NCBI GenBank assembly: GCA_036346375.1
Contig: CM070502.1
Location: forward strand, 74,416,224-74,480,223
From: Guadua angustifolia
Lineage: Eukaryota > Streptophyta > Magnoliopsida > Poales > Poaceae
Length of the DNA stretch: 64,000 bases
Reading direction: 5' to 3'
Within the stretch, counting starts at the first letter, position 1. Each line of letters starts with the position of its first letter. The position numbers and the translations under genes were made by a program. The notes below the pieces were generated by a model. That model did no database searches, was not told the origin of the DNA, and was given only the letters and a program-made list of their open reading frames with translations. Shown here piece by piece: positions 43,520 to 55,500 of this stretch.

Positions 43520-44735
43520 GACGGATCACTCCCCGCCGACCCAATCGAGGCCCGGCGCCTCGCTCGGCGGGCGAAGTCATTCGTCCTGGTCGGCGAAGAC
43601 CTCTACAAGAGGAGCCCCTCTAGGGTCCTCCAGAAGTGCATTCTGGCCGACCAAGGGAAGGAGTTGCTGCTCGACATCCACAGTGGGGTGTGCGGTCACC
43701 ACGTCGCGCCACGGTCTGTCGTGGGAAAGGCCTTTCGGCAAGGTTTCTACTGGCCGACCGCCGTGGCCGACGCCGAGCAGATCGTTCGCACTTGCGAAGG
43801 GTGCCAATTTTTTGCCCGACAAACACATCTGCCTGCGCAAGCCCTCCAGACGATCCCCATCACGTGGCCGTTCGCGGTCTGGGGACTTGACCTGGTCGGG
43901 CCCTTTAAAAAGGCGCCCGGGGGCTTCACCCATCTTTTTGTCGCGGTGGACAAGTTCACCAAGTGGATAGAGGCAAAGCCGGTCGCCTCTATCACATCTG
44001 TGCAAGCGGCCGACTTCTTCCGCGGCATCATTTATCGGTTTGGAGTCCCGAACTCCATCATCACCGATAACGGCACAATTTATGGGGAAGGAATTCCTCG
44101 AGTTCTGCGACGACTTCAACATCCGCGTCGACTGGGCGGCTATGGCCCATCTGCAGACCAACAGCCAGGCCGAAAGGGCGAACGGTATGATCCTCCAAGG
44201 GCTCAAACCACGAATCTTCAACCGACTGAAGAAATTCGCGGGACGGTGGGCGGCCGAGCTGCCCTCCGTTCTTTGGAGCCTGCGAACCACGCCAACACGG
44301 TCGACCGGGTTTACACCATTCTTCCTGGTGTTCGGCGCCGAAGCCGTCCTACCAACCGACCTGGATTACGGCGCCCCAAGATTGCAGGGCTTCGACGAGG
44401 CGCGGGGGCTCGACTCGCAGCAAGACGCCGTCGACCAGCTCAATGAGGTGCGCGATGTCGCCGTCCTGTGGTCGGCCAAGTACCAGCAAACGCTGCGGCG
44501 ATATCAGAGTCGTCAGATCCGCGGTCGGGCCTTCAACGTTGGCGACTTGGTCCTGCGCCAGGTCCAGTCCAACAAAGATAGACACAAGCTTTCACCCCCG
44601 TGGGAGGGCCCTTCACCATCGTGGAAGTTATCTGGCCCGGCACCTACCGACTCAAAGATGCCAACGGCGGCATCCTTTCGAACGCCTGGAACATCGAAAA
44701 ACTCAGGCGTTTCTACCCGTGAGGTTTTCCCTTGG
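43520..44735 (+). pseudogene. Tat element integrase (frameshifted)
   Basis: Zinc-binding part (HSGVCGHH...CEGCQFF), catalytic core with VWGLDLVGPFKKA, SIITDNGT and QAERANGMI carrying the D, D and E residues, then RTTPTRSTGFTPFFLVFGAEAVLPTDL. A frameshift near 44085 separates the second Asp from the Glu. The C-terminal part (FNVGDLVLRQVQ) is followed by further frame changes near 44600. Confidence 0.82.
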
Positions 44736-45189
44736 CCCCCCGACCTACGTACGAATGGTTCTGGCGAATACAAGGGAAGGGAATACGAAGACCAAAACAC
44801 TGAGCGAAACAAGATCTTCTACAGAAGGCGTTACATTCCCGAGAAAACACAGGTACATATTACAGAAAGGAAATATGAATAACAGCGGGCCTACTCCTCT
44901 GACTATCTTTGTCCAAGAAGCGAAAAAGAGTGCAAAAATCTGCAAAACGAGAAGCGGGCGCGATGACCAAAAGCGGCCCAGTGCGGAGTTGCCTCGCTTG
45001 CACTACGAGTCGAGGGCGGCGGCGGAGCTCCTACTCCAGAGCCGGGCCCAGCTGCCGCCCCTCCCGGATTCTTCGCTATCCTCGGCCTCATCGTCAAGAC
45101 CTCCAGTCTGACCGCCCGCCCTTTCCTTCGCCGCCTCCGCTTTGACGGCCGCGCTGGCCGCTTTCAATCCGGGCGGCGGCCGCCATCAG

Positions 45190-45980
45190 TCAAAGCGCCA
45201 CACACCGGCGGCGGACGAGCGTGCCACGTACTCCGCCGCTAGGACCGCGACCCTTAAGCCGCCAGCGGCGAGCGCTCACGTAAGCGTGGGGCGAGTCCTC
45301 CAAGGCCTCGGCGCCGGGTGAGCGAAGGCATCTTCTTGCGACAGTGCGTTGCGATGGTTCGTCGGCCAGACCCCCCAGAGGCCTCAAGCTCCTGCCCATG
45401 CTCTCATAGGCGGGGCGGAGCATGGAAAGGAGGACCGCGTGCGTGGAGTCAAGCTCCTCGCGCACCCGGGCCACCTCCACCTCAGCGGCTTGGGCGCGTG
45501 ACCGCTGGGCTGCCACTTCATCCTCGGCAGCCTGAGCGCGTGCCCGCAAAGCCGACGCCTCTGTCTCCAGGGTGGCGGAGGACGCCACGTGGGAGGCCAG
45601 GGAGGCGTGCGACCTCGCCAACGCATCCACCATGTTGGCCGCCCGCGACCTCATCGTCAAGAGGCCACCTTGCGCCGTCGAAAGAGCACCGGTGTAGCCA
45701 GTGGCGCCCAGCCTGCTCGGTAAATCGGACTGCTAGAAGCAAGGGACGAAAGATTGTCGTCAGCCTGGAGACACCAGAATTCCACCAGAAGAGCCAAGCA
45801 GCAACTTACGCTCGAGGAGGGTTCCAGATATAGAAGGCCGGCGAAGGTAGGCTAAGCCCGCCCTGCGGTGGCCACAGAAGAACCAGCGTCCGGCCGAGGC
45901 CTCTTGGGGTCCGAACCCTGAGGGCTCGCCTCCGCCGGTCGCTTGTCGGCCCTCTCGTCATCGCCGCCCCCGCTCGCCAT
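45190..45980 (-). pseudogene. Antisense unit a in Tat element: coiled-coil protein
   Basis: Minus strand: TATAAATA box (46090-46083), ATG at 45980-45978, exon 1 encoding MASGGGDDERADKRPAEASP and a basic KRPRP patch (nuclear-signal-like), in-frame TAG at 45854-45852, GTAAGT donor at 45809, AG acceptor at 45731-45730, then an Ala/Glu/Arg-rich heptad-like coiled coil (about 45620-45330) to a stop at 45190. Not a known enzyme. The in-frame stop in exon 1 means this copy is probably dead. Confidence 0.55.
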
Positions 45981-46082
45981 CACAATCTCTGAAGCTTCTT
46001 CAAAGATGGGTTCAGAAGGCGAAGAGGGCAAAGAAGGGCAGGCGCTATGGCTGGGGGGAATACCGACACGCCCCGCGCCCCA

Positions 46083-46090
46083 TATTTATA
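46083..46090 (-). promoter_or_regulatory. TATA box of antisense unit a
   Basis: TATAAATA on the minus strand, about 103-110 bp upstream of the unit a ATG. GCATTAAATG further upstream (46196-46205, minus) is also present at the same place in unit b. Confidence 0.55.
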
Positions 46091-46379
46091 GGAGCAGGAC
46101 GAGGCGGCCCAGGCAGCCGCCGCCTCGCGAGCCCCGCCATGCGTCCCGTCATACCCACGACTCCACGCGTGGACATGACGGCAATTAAAAACCCACTCCG
46201 CATTTAATGGCGACGCGACCGCACGGGGGTGAAAGGACGCCATCTCGCGCAATGACGGCGCGACCCTTCGGTTTTCGCCCCCGGAACGGACTGGCCACGC
46301 GGACAGGCCACCATGATTTCGAGATTCACGCCCACTCACGAGGGTCGGAAACCCGGCTGACCTTGGGTCCCTCCCCAAG

Positions 46380-48190
46380 CGGCAATTCTCCAGACTCGAG
46401 TCGGTGACCCTACCGACTGTTGGTTTTCCCCTAGTGGTAACCCTCTCGGACGCAACGGCCCACGCCCCAGCGGCTACGATCGCTAAATGGTGCCTTGCGG
46501 AGGAAGTGCCCACGCGGGATGACCTATGGTTGGTCGGATGGGAGCGCTCGATCATGCGTCCTTTGGTTGCCCCGCATTTTCGTCTACACGCCAACACTCC
46601 GATCCACGCACAAAAGGCCCCTGCGGTCCCTAAGTGCTACGAAATTGCAAAAAACCAACCAACATACCAAATCCAAGATGTCCAGGATACACACAAAAAT
46701 TACATCACAAAGTAAACATCAAGTGCCGGTTGCTGGGGTGTCCCCCAAACTAGACGGCGTCGTCCTCGTCGGAGTCGTCGCTGCTCTCGGTGCCATCACC
46801 CCCGGCGTCCACACACAGCCATTCGGCCACCGCCTCCGCCGCCGCTCGCTGCGGGCAGCGCTGGGCAGCATCACCTTCGATCCGACAGCGATCGCCATCG
46901 GATCAGCGAACACCACGGTGGCAAAGCAAGCCATCGTATTCGCCGCCAAGGCGGCGACCTTCCGCCCCCAGGCGGAAGCGCTTCGTTCAAGGCATGAGGC
47001 GGCGAGCAGGCGTTATTTGCCACGGTGAGGCCAAATCGTCTGCGAAGGGCGTCGCGGCCGCCGGCTTCACTCCAGCGACTCAAGCTCGGCGTCTTTGTCG
47101 TGGCGAGGACAAGCATAGATGAGAGATTGTCGCGTAGGGCCCAGCGGTCCTCGTGCATCCTGCTGACCTCGTCCTCGCATCACGGCAGCGCGCGCGGCGA
47201 CGAGACCACCTCGTGTCGAGCAAGCTCCTCCTCTGCGGTAGGCGGGCCGTTAGCCGCCGCCTCTGCCTCCTGAGCTGCGGCTGATGCAACGTAAGCGCCC
47301 GGGGAGGCCTGCAGCCCTGGAGAAGCATGGGATGTGGCTCCGAGAACGTCCGGTTCCCTCGCGCCCGACGACGCCACGCCGGGCAGCCCGCGAGGACCCG
47401 AGCCAGAGACGCTGAAGAAGGAGTCGAATAGAAACCCGCGTAAACAAAAGAAAATACCGCTCGCTCCAAGATACAAAGAAAGCTTACTTCGGGAGACGAT
47501 CCCGGATGCGAAAAACCGGCGAGGGCAGGACGATCTCGCCACTCGCCGCGACCCTCGACGAGCCGGCTTCAGTACGTGCCCTTTTGCCGGCCCTCCGATC
47601 CTCGCCGCCATCTTGCCCTTCGCCCGACATCTCCCCTTCAAGAAAGGAACTTCGCGACAACCGCCGGGAAGATGAGGGGACAACAAAGAAATGGCAGAAA
47701 CAAACCACCCTCGTCACCCCTAACGCCCTATCTTTTATGGGCGTGGCAATGCGGTCCGGACGAGTGTCGCTTCAGGTGAAGCACCGCACGTCTCATCATT
47801 CCCTCTGCTCCAAGACGTGACGCCCATTAATTCTCCACTACGCATTTAATGCCGATGGGACACCAGCAGGCAGAACGGCAGCATTCCGGGACAGGAGCCC
47901 AGAAAAGATAAGGCACTCGACCCTCGATCTCCCTTACGCTTAATTTGAAATCCAGCGCTGCGTGCCGACCACAACTTGGTCCCTACACACCGCTCGGGGG
48001 CTCGGGGGATAGACGTCATTCGCATACTCACAAGGGACGGTGACCCGATCGGTTGTCGGTCTCCCCCTGGCGGTAACCCTCTTGACCCGGGCGCCACGGC
48101 CTGCGCCCCAGCGGCTACGGTTGCTAAGTGGTGCCTCGTGAAAGAAGGAAGTGCCCATACGGGATGATTCATAGTTGGTCGGGAACACTC
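46380..48190. repeat. Tandem duplication of antisense promoter regions in Tat element
   Basis: 46390-46550 and about 48030-48190 are clear copies (CCCCAGCGGCTACG, TGGTGCCT, GGAAGTGCCCA, CGGGATGA, GTTGGTCGG in the same order), offset by about 1640 bp. They lie upstream of antisense units a and b respectively, so the duplicated block is a complete transcription unit with promoter. Confidence 0.75.
46751..47630 (-). pseudogene. Antisense unit b in Tat element
   Basis: Minus strand: TATA-like CATAAAAG (47739-47732), ATG at 47630-47628, exon 1 encoding MSGEGQDGGEDRRAGKRART...VFRIRDRLP and ending at a GTAAGC donor (47487). Downstream, Ala/Glu-rich sequence in shifting frames (EAEAAANGPPTAEEELARHE; RMHEDRWALRDNLSSM) and an acidic C-terminus (GGDGTESSDDSDEDDAV) with TAG at 46753-46751. 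TATA-to-ATG spacing (about 105 bp) equals that of unit a. Frame breaks in the body make it a likely pseudogene copy. Confidence 0.5.
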
Positions 48191-48440
48191 CTTTCCCGCC
48201 CGAGGTGTGAGCAAGCGTTTTTATCGCAAGTTTCGTTCTTATCCTTCTCATGCCTCCCTTAAAAGTACTAACTCGCCGACCCGCGCCCGAACGACCCCCT
48301 GCGGTTTCCAGGGCTGTGGTCGTCGAGTATCCATCAGTACAAGGAGGTGCGAAGGGCCAGGTCAAACTTGCGGATGGCACTGAAACGAGCCCCAGTTCAT
48401 TACACGTCAAAGTTTTTACACCTTTAAAAAGTATCTAACT

Positions 48441-49838
48441 TCATTCATACTCCCCGTGGAGGACGCTCTGCGGCAATATCTCGTCGGCGATCGCCCGGGC
48501 ATGCGGTTCGACTTGGAGCGCAAAGCGTTCGACTTCCTCGTCGGTCCGATTCCCGGCGATCCCGCTGCTAATGTTCTCTAGGTCGAGACCGTTGTAGAAG
48601 GACATGGTGCGGACAAGCGCGGAGGAGGCCCCGAGCGCGGCGTTTTTGCTCACCGAGCTCTCAACATGCCCCGGCACACGTGCTAGCTCGGTCGCGAGCG
48701 AACTTGTGCTCCGCGCGTCTCCGAGCACTCGGTTGTAGACAGTTTGGCCGACCCTCCCTAGGGCTGCCAGCTCGAACCGACCGCCCTCCGCCACCCGCAG
48801 CGCCGTCTGGGCCACCTCCTTCGCAGTAGTTGCCGCATCACGCTCTTCCACCGCCAATCTCCGTGCCTCCACAGCGTCGCTGAAACCCTTCTGCAACTCT
48901 GAAGATCGAAGCAGTATCAGAAAGCGCACCCGACGGACGGCGTTCATAAAATTGACCAAAATGTCGATTCCTCACCAGCTGCGGAGCTCGTCATAGCCTC
49001 AAGCCTGGCCCGGGTCTCCCCATCAAGTTTTTTTGCCGCAGCCATCTCCTCCTGAGCAGCGTCCCTGGCGCGGTTGGCCTCCGCCAGAAGGGACTCGAGA
49101 TCGGACACTCTCGCCCTCAAAGACTGGTTCGCCAGGCGTTCCTCTTGCAGGACCTAAGCGATCTGGTCCAGTTCCCGGTGGGCCTCCTCCACCGACCGCT
49201 CGCGCGTCGCGGCCTCTCGAGCCTCGCGCAGTTCGGAATCCAGCCGGTCGCGACCCTCTTCAGCGGCCGTCCTCCGGCCGTGCAGGCGCCGAAGGAACTT
49301 GGACTTGTCCTCCGACCGCTCCCGCAGGAGCTGCAAAACCAGCACCCCATCAGCCCACGGAAAAATCTGTCAAAAATATAGAGATGGGAAGTCCCTGAGC
49401 ATGGCTCACCGCGCTGATCGAATCAACTCCCCCAGTAACGGCGTCCAGCGCCCTTCCGGAGGATCCAAGGAGGCGATCTAGGTCTGCCCTGATCCGGTCC
49501 ACCTCATCCCTGACCCGCCGAGAGCCATCCCGCCGGAGCTCCCATTCCCCGATCTCAGCTTCATCATCCAAAACATACGGCGGCCCACCGGACGGGTCGT
49601 TGCCTGGCCAGGCTAGTGTGGGCAGGAGTGGCCGAGGGGATTCCCTAGTGGTCACTTCAGCGACTCGCGCCGATGGTGGGTCGTCTGCCACCACCACCGG
49701 CGGCTCATCCGCAACCGTCAACATTTGGGCCACCTCCGAGAGCTCCCGGCGGCGGCGGCGGCGGCGGCGTCGCCCAGCGCTAAAACCGCCCGATCGGCGA
49801 CCCCATAGCCGTGACTCTCCCCCGCCGGCCCCGATCAT
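48441..49838 (-). pseudogene. Antisense unit c in Tat element: long coiled-coil protein
   Basis: Minus-strand exons inferred from splice signals: to 49410 (GTGAGC donor), 49330-48976 (AG acceptor, GTGAGG donor) and 48898-48441. Product: Arg-run (RRRRRRRRR), acidic region, long heptad coiled coil (KFLRRLHGRRTAAEEGRDRLDSELREARE...), then a C-terminal part with LQKGFSDAVEARRLAVEERDAA and FALQVEPHARAIADEILP. An in-frame TAG at 49156-49154 interrupts exon 2. The unit runs directly into the truncated 3' LTR, so its own promoter and first exon are missing. No database family can be named from sequence alone. Confidence 0.55.
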
Positions 49839-50003
49839 GACGCCAGATCACTAACGGTCGTCGGGGCTCCGGCGTCTTGGTCGGTAGCAACCCGGCGCTG
49901 ACCTCGGGAACAATGCCCGACGCGTCGATGGCTCTGAACGGCCGTGGCGCCGTTTCGCCGCTTCGCTCTGCCCGGCCGGTCACGAGACCGCGACCACCGT
50001 CGA

Positions 50004-50450
50004 GCATCAAATCCAAGGACCAGACGCCAAGGTTGAAGACCAAACTCCCAGACGTAGGGCACCCCATCTTTCTTTTTTTTAGACTCCCATGTAACCTACT
50101 TCCCCAAGCCATATAAGGGGAGGCAGGACCCTCGGGAGAGGGAGAGTTCAATCGATAGCAACATTTAGGAGTCCAGACGCACTTACGCCCAAAAACTCCT
50201 AGCGCTCACAGCCATTTTCGGCCCACTCCCACGCACAAGGTGCTCGAGGCCAGACCTCGCCCTTCGCTTGTAACACGATATAGTCCCCTGCATCAGGAGC
50301 AATATACGACCACCTCACGAACTGGAGTAGGGATTTTCAGCCCGAACCAGTATATATCTTGGACCCCCTCTTGGTCTGACCATTCAGGGAGCGGGATCGC
50401 GCGGCCCCTAGACTTACAAATTCACTTGCCGGTTTCACGAAACACCGACA
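50004..50450 (+). repeat. 3' LTR of Tat element (5'-truncated)
   Basis: Corresponds to the last ~435 bp of the 5' LTR. 50004-50287 is almost identical to 38808-39089, whereas the part after 50288 differs from 39090-39241 by many substitutions and indels. Ends CCGACA followed by CTCCT. No polypurine tract could be recognised because the upstream half of the LTR is missing. Confidence 0.8.
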
Positions 50451-50455
50451 CTCCT

Positions 50456-52520
50456 CAAGGGCTCCGCAGGAGTCTATTCCTTCATAACACAAGGCTCTGT
50501 GCTCGGTGATACGTGGGTAGTCGAATCGGTAGAAGAAGCGAGACATGAAGGAGGCGATGGTGGGCGAGCATAGGGCAAGCATAGGACGTGAGGAGGCAAG
50601 CGGGGATCGGAGAGTGCGGTGCTCCTCGAGGCCTTCGTGAGCCCTGATTCTATGATGGTTTAAGGGCCATCGAATGGGAGAAACGGATGGGTGGATGGAC
50701 ACCCAGGCGAAGAATGAACGGCCACACAGACAACAACGTGGTAATAGGGACCCGCACACAAATACAAAAAACACAAGGGGCCTCTCCACATAAAACGCTG
50801 ATGTGGCTCGGCCGAGCACTCGCGCACTCCTTTCGCTATAATATAAGGTATACATTTATGACCGATTCGAAATGATTCTTGACGGTTAGGTTGATCCTAG
50901 TTTCTATGTAGCTTCCGTCAAACCAGGTGGGATTGATCCAGAATTCCAGCTCATATTTTGTGCATCCTGTCAATTAGATAACCATCCTCGATAAATATCG
51001 TGATAAAAATCAGTCTATTTCTAACAGATATTTAAAACTAGGAGATGTTATGGTTAATGGTTCATAACACCTGACTCTATGCAAAGCAAAGTAAAAGTAT
51101 GAAGAAGCCACTTTGTATCCGTCTCTACAGTTTTTTCGCATGTTGTAGCAATACATCCGAACATGATGTATAGCATATTTAATGCATATTTAATATGAAC
51201 ATCTAAAAAGTCATAGAGAAGCACAAAAACGAAGACTAATTAACATATTTAATGCATTAAAATCCTACTAAACTATTTAGATACGACATATGTAAAGTTA
51301 ACTATACAACTAAATAATTAAAAAAAACAGACAGCTAATAGCTATTAATGCATTAAAATACTATGCAATAATCCAGGTACATCACGTATAAAGTAAAACG
51401 GGTGGATACGTGTAAAAACCTATAGGCTGGCCTGGCTCATCTGCCATGAAGTTTTGATGGAAAAAACGTCATGAATTCAACTTTGCAACTCGTGCAAAAC
51501 AATCTCCCCTCTTGAGTTTCTGATTCTTCCTATCTTCATCGAAACAAGGGTTCAAAAAACTGTTTTTGAAAAAACTACTCGAAATTTGAAAATTAGAAAT
51601 ATCGAGTCAAAAATCGCTCAAAAACCGTCAGAAACTGTAGGGTTAGAAAATCAAAAAATTTGGAAAAAATAAAAAAATCGAAAACCAAACAGTTTTTACT
51701 AAAAATCCGATTGACCAATTAAATGTTTTTTAGAGCGATTTTCGCTCGATTTTCGCTCGGTTTTCACCGATTTTTGACCGGTTTACGTCGCATATTTTTT
51801 TTCAATTTTTTAATTTTTTAAGCTAGACCAATTTATCTAATGATTTTAAATCTCGAACCGTACCCGTACAGACGAAAACCATCCCTTTTTTTTTCAAACC
51901 CTGATCGAAACACCTATTCGGCAATCTTCTCCTGTCTTTGATCCGTCTCTACAGTTTTTTCGCATCTTCAAATCTTCAATATCTATTCTATTCTATGCGT
52001 ACATTTCTACATATATTTTTTTTCATTTCCGCGGTGCAACTTGCAAGGAGCTTCGAGAAGACGCAACTGTTACCGGGGCTAAAGGCTACAGTGAGGGAGC
52101 AGGAAAGGCTACATCCGTCCCTCCTTTTTCCTCCTGCAACGGCGTCGTCTTGTGCTTCCATTCCGGTGGAGTTCAAAACCCCACGGCCACCGCTCCCCAC
52201 CCTCGATTGCGCAAAACCCTCGCGATCCGACCGCGCCGCCGCATTCCCCGCCCGGCTCGCTCCCCGGAGGTACAGCTCCTGCCACCCACCCCCCCATCCT
52301 TTGCTCCACTCTTCTGCGAACCGTCGGTGCGTTTTTTTCGCGCATTTCCGGGGGAGTGCTTAGGGGTTAGGGTTTTGTCTCCGCAACGAATTTTTGGTGC
52401 CTGGGGGCATTGTCTCCGGTCGTTGTGTGCGCGCGCGCGCGCGCGTTTTCAGTTTGTTTCTTGTACGTTTCATGGTGGTTGTTGGGTTTGTTTCGCATGT
52501 TGTGATTGACGAAGGTTTTG
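50456..52520. other. Non-coding flank and 5' region of MOM1-like gene
   Basis: 50456-50880 continues the sequence interrupted at 38237. 51000-51930 is AT-rich with AAAAATCG/TTTTCG strings and no gene. A 25-bp exact direct repeat occurs at 51117-51141 and 51941-51965. GC content rises from about 52140, with a (GC)n run at 52429-52445; this likely holds the 5'UTR and possibly a 5'UTR intron of the MOM1-like gene. Confidence 0.5.
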
Positions 52521-52547
52521 TTCAAACAATGATGCTAGAGGGGCGGA

Positions 52548-55500
52548 ATGGGGAGCACTCGGCCTGGAGGATCACCGAGAGATGGAGGAGGTGGAATCAG
52601 CATGGCGAGGGGAAAAGCAGGTCCCAACAACTTGCCTCGTACACGTGCTTCTGGAAGTCCTACCATCTCGGCGACGACAAACAACGCGAATCAGACCGTG
52701 ATGGAGATGTCTACTCCCCACTTGCCGGCGCGTGGTGGGCCGGACGTGTCGAGTTCGAGGAGGTCAAGTTGGGATACACCCACGCCTAGGCGGCAGAGAG
52801 GTTCCACAAAGCGAGGAAATGTGACAACACGGTCTTCTGACAGGCAGCAAAAAGGAGCAGCAGAGGAAGCACGGCATGGAGTGTCAACAATGATTAATAC
52901 TAATGCTTCAAATTCTTTGACATTTAGAGATTCGAACAAACCTTCTAGCTCTGCCACTAGCTCTAAGAAGGGTGCAAAAGAGCAAATCAGTGAGCATGCC
53001 AGGATTGGAAATGTTAGCGGTTCAACAAAGAAGAGGAAAAGAATGGATGCAGTAACCTACAGAAAGCTATTCAAGCCGTCCATAAAAACGAACGCCACAG
53101 GTACTGGATGCTCTTGCGAATCATGGTTTATCCACTTAAAGGCTAAACGGTGGCATCATGAGAGACAACTTGTCTCGATGGTCTATGCATTGTTAAGTAA
53201 TCTATTATCCAACTGCAGCGAAATCAAGGTGTTGCCTAGTGGTTAGGAATAGTTGAAGGTTTAGATTGGAATAAAATAATGGGTGGACACACAATCCATA
53301 AAACATGGAGTGCATAGTGCTCCCTACATTACAAATAGATACCAAAACTTTATGTTATAAACTAGTTGAAGTTTTAGGCTTTTGAGGTAGGGGGCATATC
53401 TACTGCAAACCATTATTTAGGTGCAATAATACAAAACCACTTTTTTTTTAAATTTTTTTTATTATTTTAAGCACCAATTCAACATGAAAGTTTCCTATCA
53501 TGTGTTAGTGGAATGGACAGTTGCGTTCTGGTTTACGAGACTTACCTATTGATTGTACTCTTGGCCGCTTAGGCTGCATTAGATTCATCTTAGTACTAAC
53601 ATATCTGAGCTGCCTCTAACTTCGCAGATGTAGTTGTTGCTACCCCTGACAGAGTGGGCAAGGAAAACACTTCCAGTGAGCATGTGGCAGACAGCAACAT
53701 TGGTATGTTAAGTGAAGGTGGCAGGTTGATTGAAAAAAACAATAGACATTCAAGCGGTTCTGTCTGTAAAGTTTCCAAAAATCCTATTTCTGGTTCACAT
53801 GAAACTTCGGAGACAAGAGTTGACCGATGTACTGCACCTTTTTCAGAGGTTTGGCTTCCATTGTTTCTGGTTCATTTCAATCAACATTGAGGCAACCTTT
53901 TCTTACTGTTTGCAAAATGGAAATTCTCTGGCCATGGTTGCAAGTCCTGGGTAGACTTTAATGACATCTGGTGCACAATCTATCTAATATTGCAACACTT
54001 CTTTCTTTACCTCCATGTTATACACTGGTGGAGGTGGAGGGTTCATTGTACTTTTCTTTAGTCACTTAGCTAGACAAGCTATGCACTTAAGTGGGATACT
54101 CAATACTGCCTTACAATTTTTTTTTACCATTTCCATACTCAGAGAGCTACATAGATATCTTTTTTGCTAGCCCCCACGAAGTGCGCCTAAAAACAACAAA
54201 AAAAATCTAATTATGTTCTCATCTCATGTACCTTTGCATGTGCATCAGGCATGGCCAGTGTTTTGAATAGTGTGTATTGCGATCATGGTGGCCATGTATT
54301 TTTACAGAATACAGAATGCCATATAGTATTGATATAGTGGACATGACTTGCTCGGCTGTATTTGTAAAAAATAATTAAGTTATTCAAGTTCATCCATCTT
54401 AAAGTAAAACATTATAGATATAGGTATGATTAAATCAAATATCTAAGATAACTTCAAAATGTAAAATTCATGACTACGCCAATAGTTTTTCATTCTCTGG
54501 TGAAGGTTATGAACCAAAGTATTATTCACTTCCCTTGTTTTCTGGTTGTCAAAGAGCATGTCTCAGCCTCTCAGGTCCTGTAGAAAGAACTTGTGAGATG
54601 GCTAGATAAGAATATAGTTAAGGGCAAATGAAGGAGTGTTAAAGGTCTAGCATGTTTAGTAAAATTGTATGTAGTGATTGCTCGTGACAAAGTATGAACA
54701 TAGGAACTTTCCTCGGGAAGATGTAATATGCAATAGATGCCTCCCATGGAAACCTGAAGCATCTTTGTGATAAACCATCCTACACATTCCATGCTATAGT
54801 GGCAACTGTATAGAGGCACTATGACAGCCACTATGCAGTAGTCAGGGTCCCTTGTCTTCTGTAGGACACTATTTAAAACGGTGGGAAGGAATAACTTTTC
54901 TCGTCAACTGTTGTAGGTACATACACGTAAACCTACTGATACGCTCCCACAAAATAAAGTGGCTGAAAGCATTCTTGCAGTAGAAGTTAGAAATCAACCA
55001 ACTGGCCCAGCAAGGTGCTTTCTTTATCATTGAAAGGATTGCTATTCTAAACTCACCCATTGCTACTTCTTTGATACTGGACATGCACTTGGAATCCATG
55101 TTGATTTGGTGATAACCTTACCATTTTGCAGACAATCATCATTGCAAAGTGCGCCAATCTCTCCTATTCATTATGAAGAGGTACCACTCTCAAACTATAG
55201 CTCAAAAATACTGATTCTTTCGGCAACTTCTTCTTATACATTGCTCCCTTATCCGCTATCTGCTTTCTCATTTTTATGCATCTGTGGGATCGGGGTTCTA
55301 CATCTGCTCTCCTAATACTATTTTGATGTTGTGTTAGCCTGAGAGCACACTTGGTGAATCTATTAGCATTCAGAAAGAAGATTCAACTTCAAGACAACTC
55401 AAGGTGACCCCATCTGATGAAACAGATGGTGATTCCAACATATGCATTGTTTGTGGAACCCCAGGAATTCTTAAGTAAGTCAATTCGCTCTTGATGTACA

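Larger units (their letters stand above)
38243..50450 (+). mobile_element. Tat-type Ty3/gypsy LTR retrotransposon, TSD CTCCT
   Basis: 12.2-kb element flanked by identical CTCCT (38238-38242 and 50451-50455). The left LTR starts TGACGGATACCCG and the right LTR ends ACACCGACA. gag and pol (protease, RT, RNase H, integrase) are on the plus strand and resemble RIRE2/Retand-type Tat elements of grasses. Three antisense unit-like segments lie between integrase and the 3' LTR, a position where extra antisense ORFs are known in the Tat lineage. The right LTR lacks its first half, and gag-pol is frameshifted, so the copy is defective. Confidence 0.9.
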
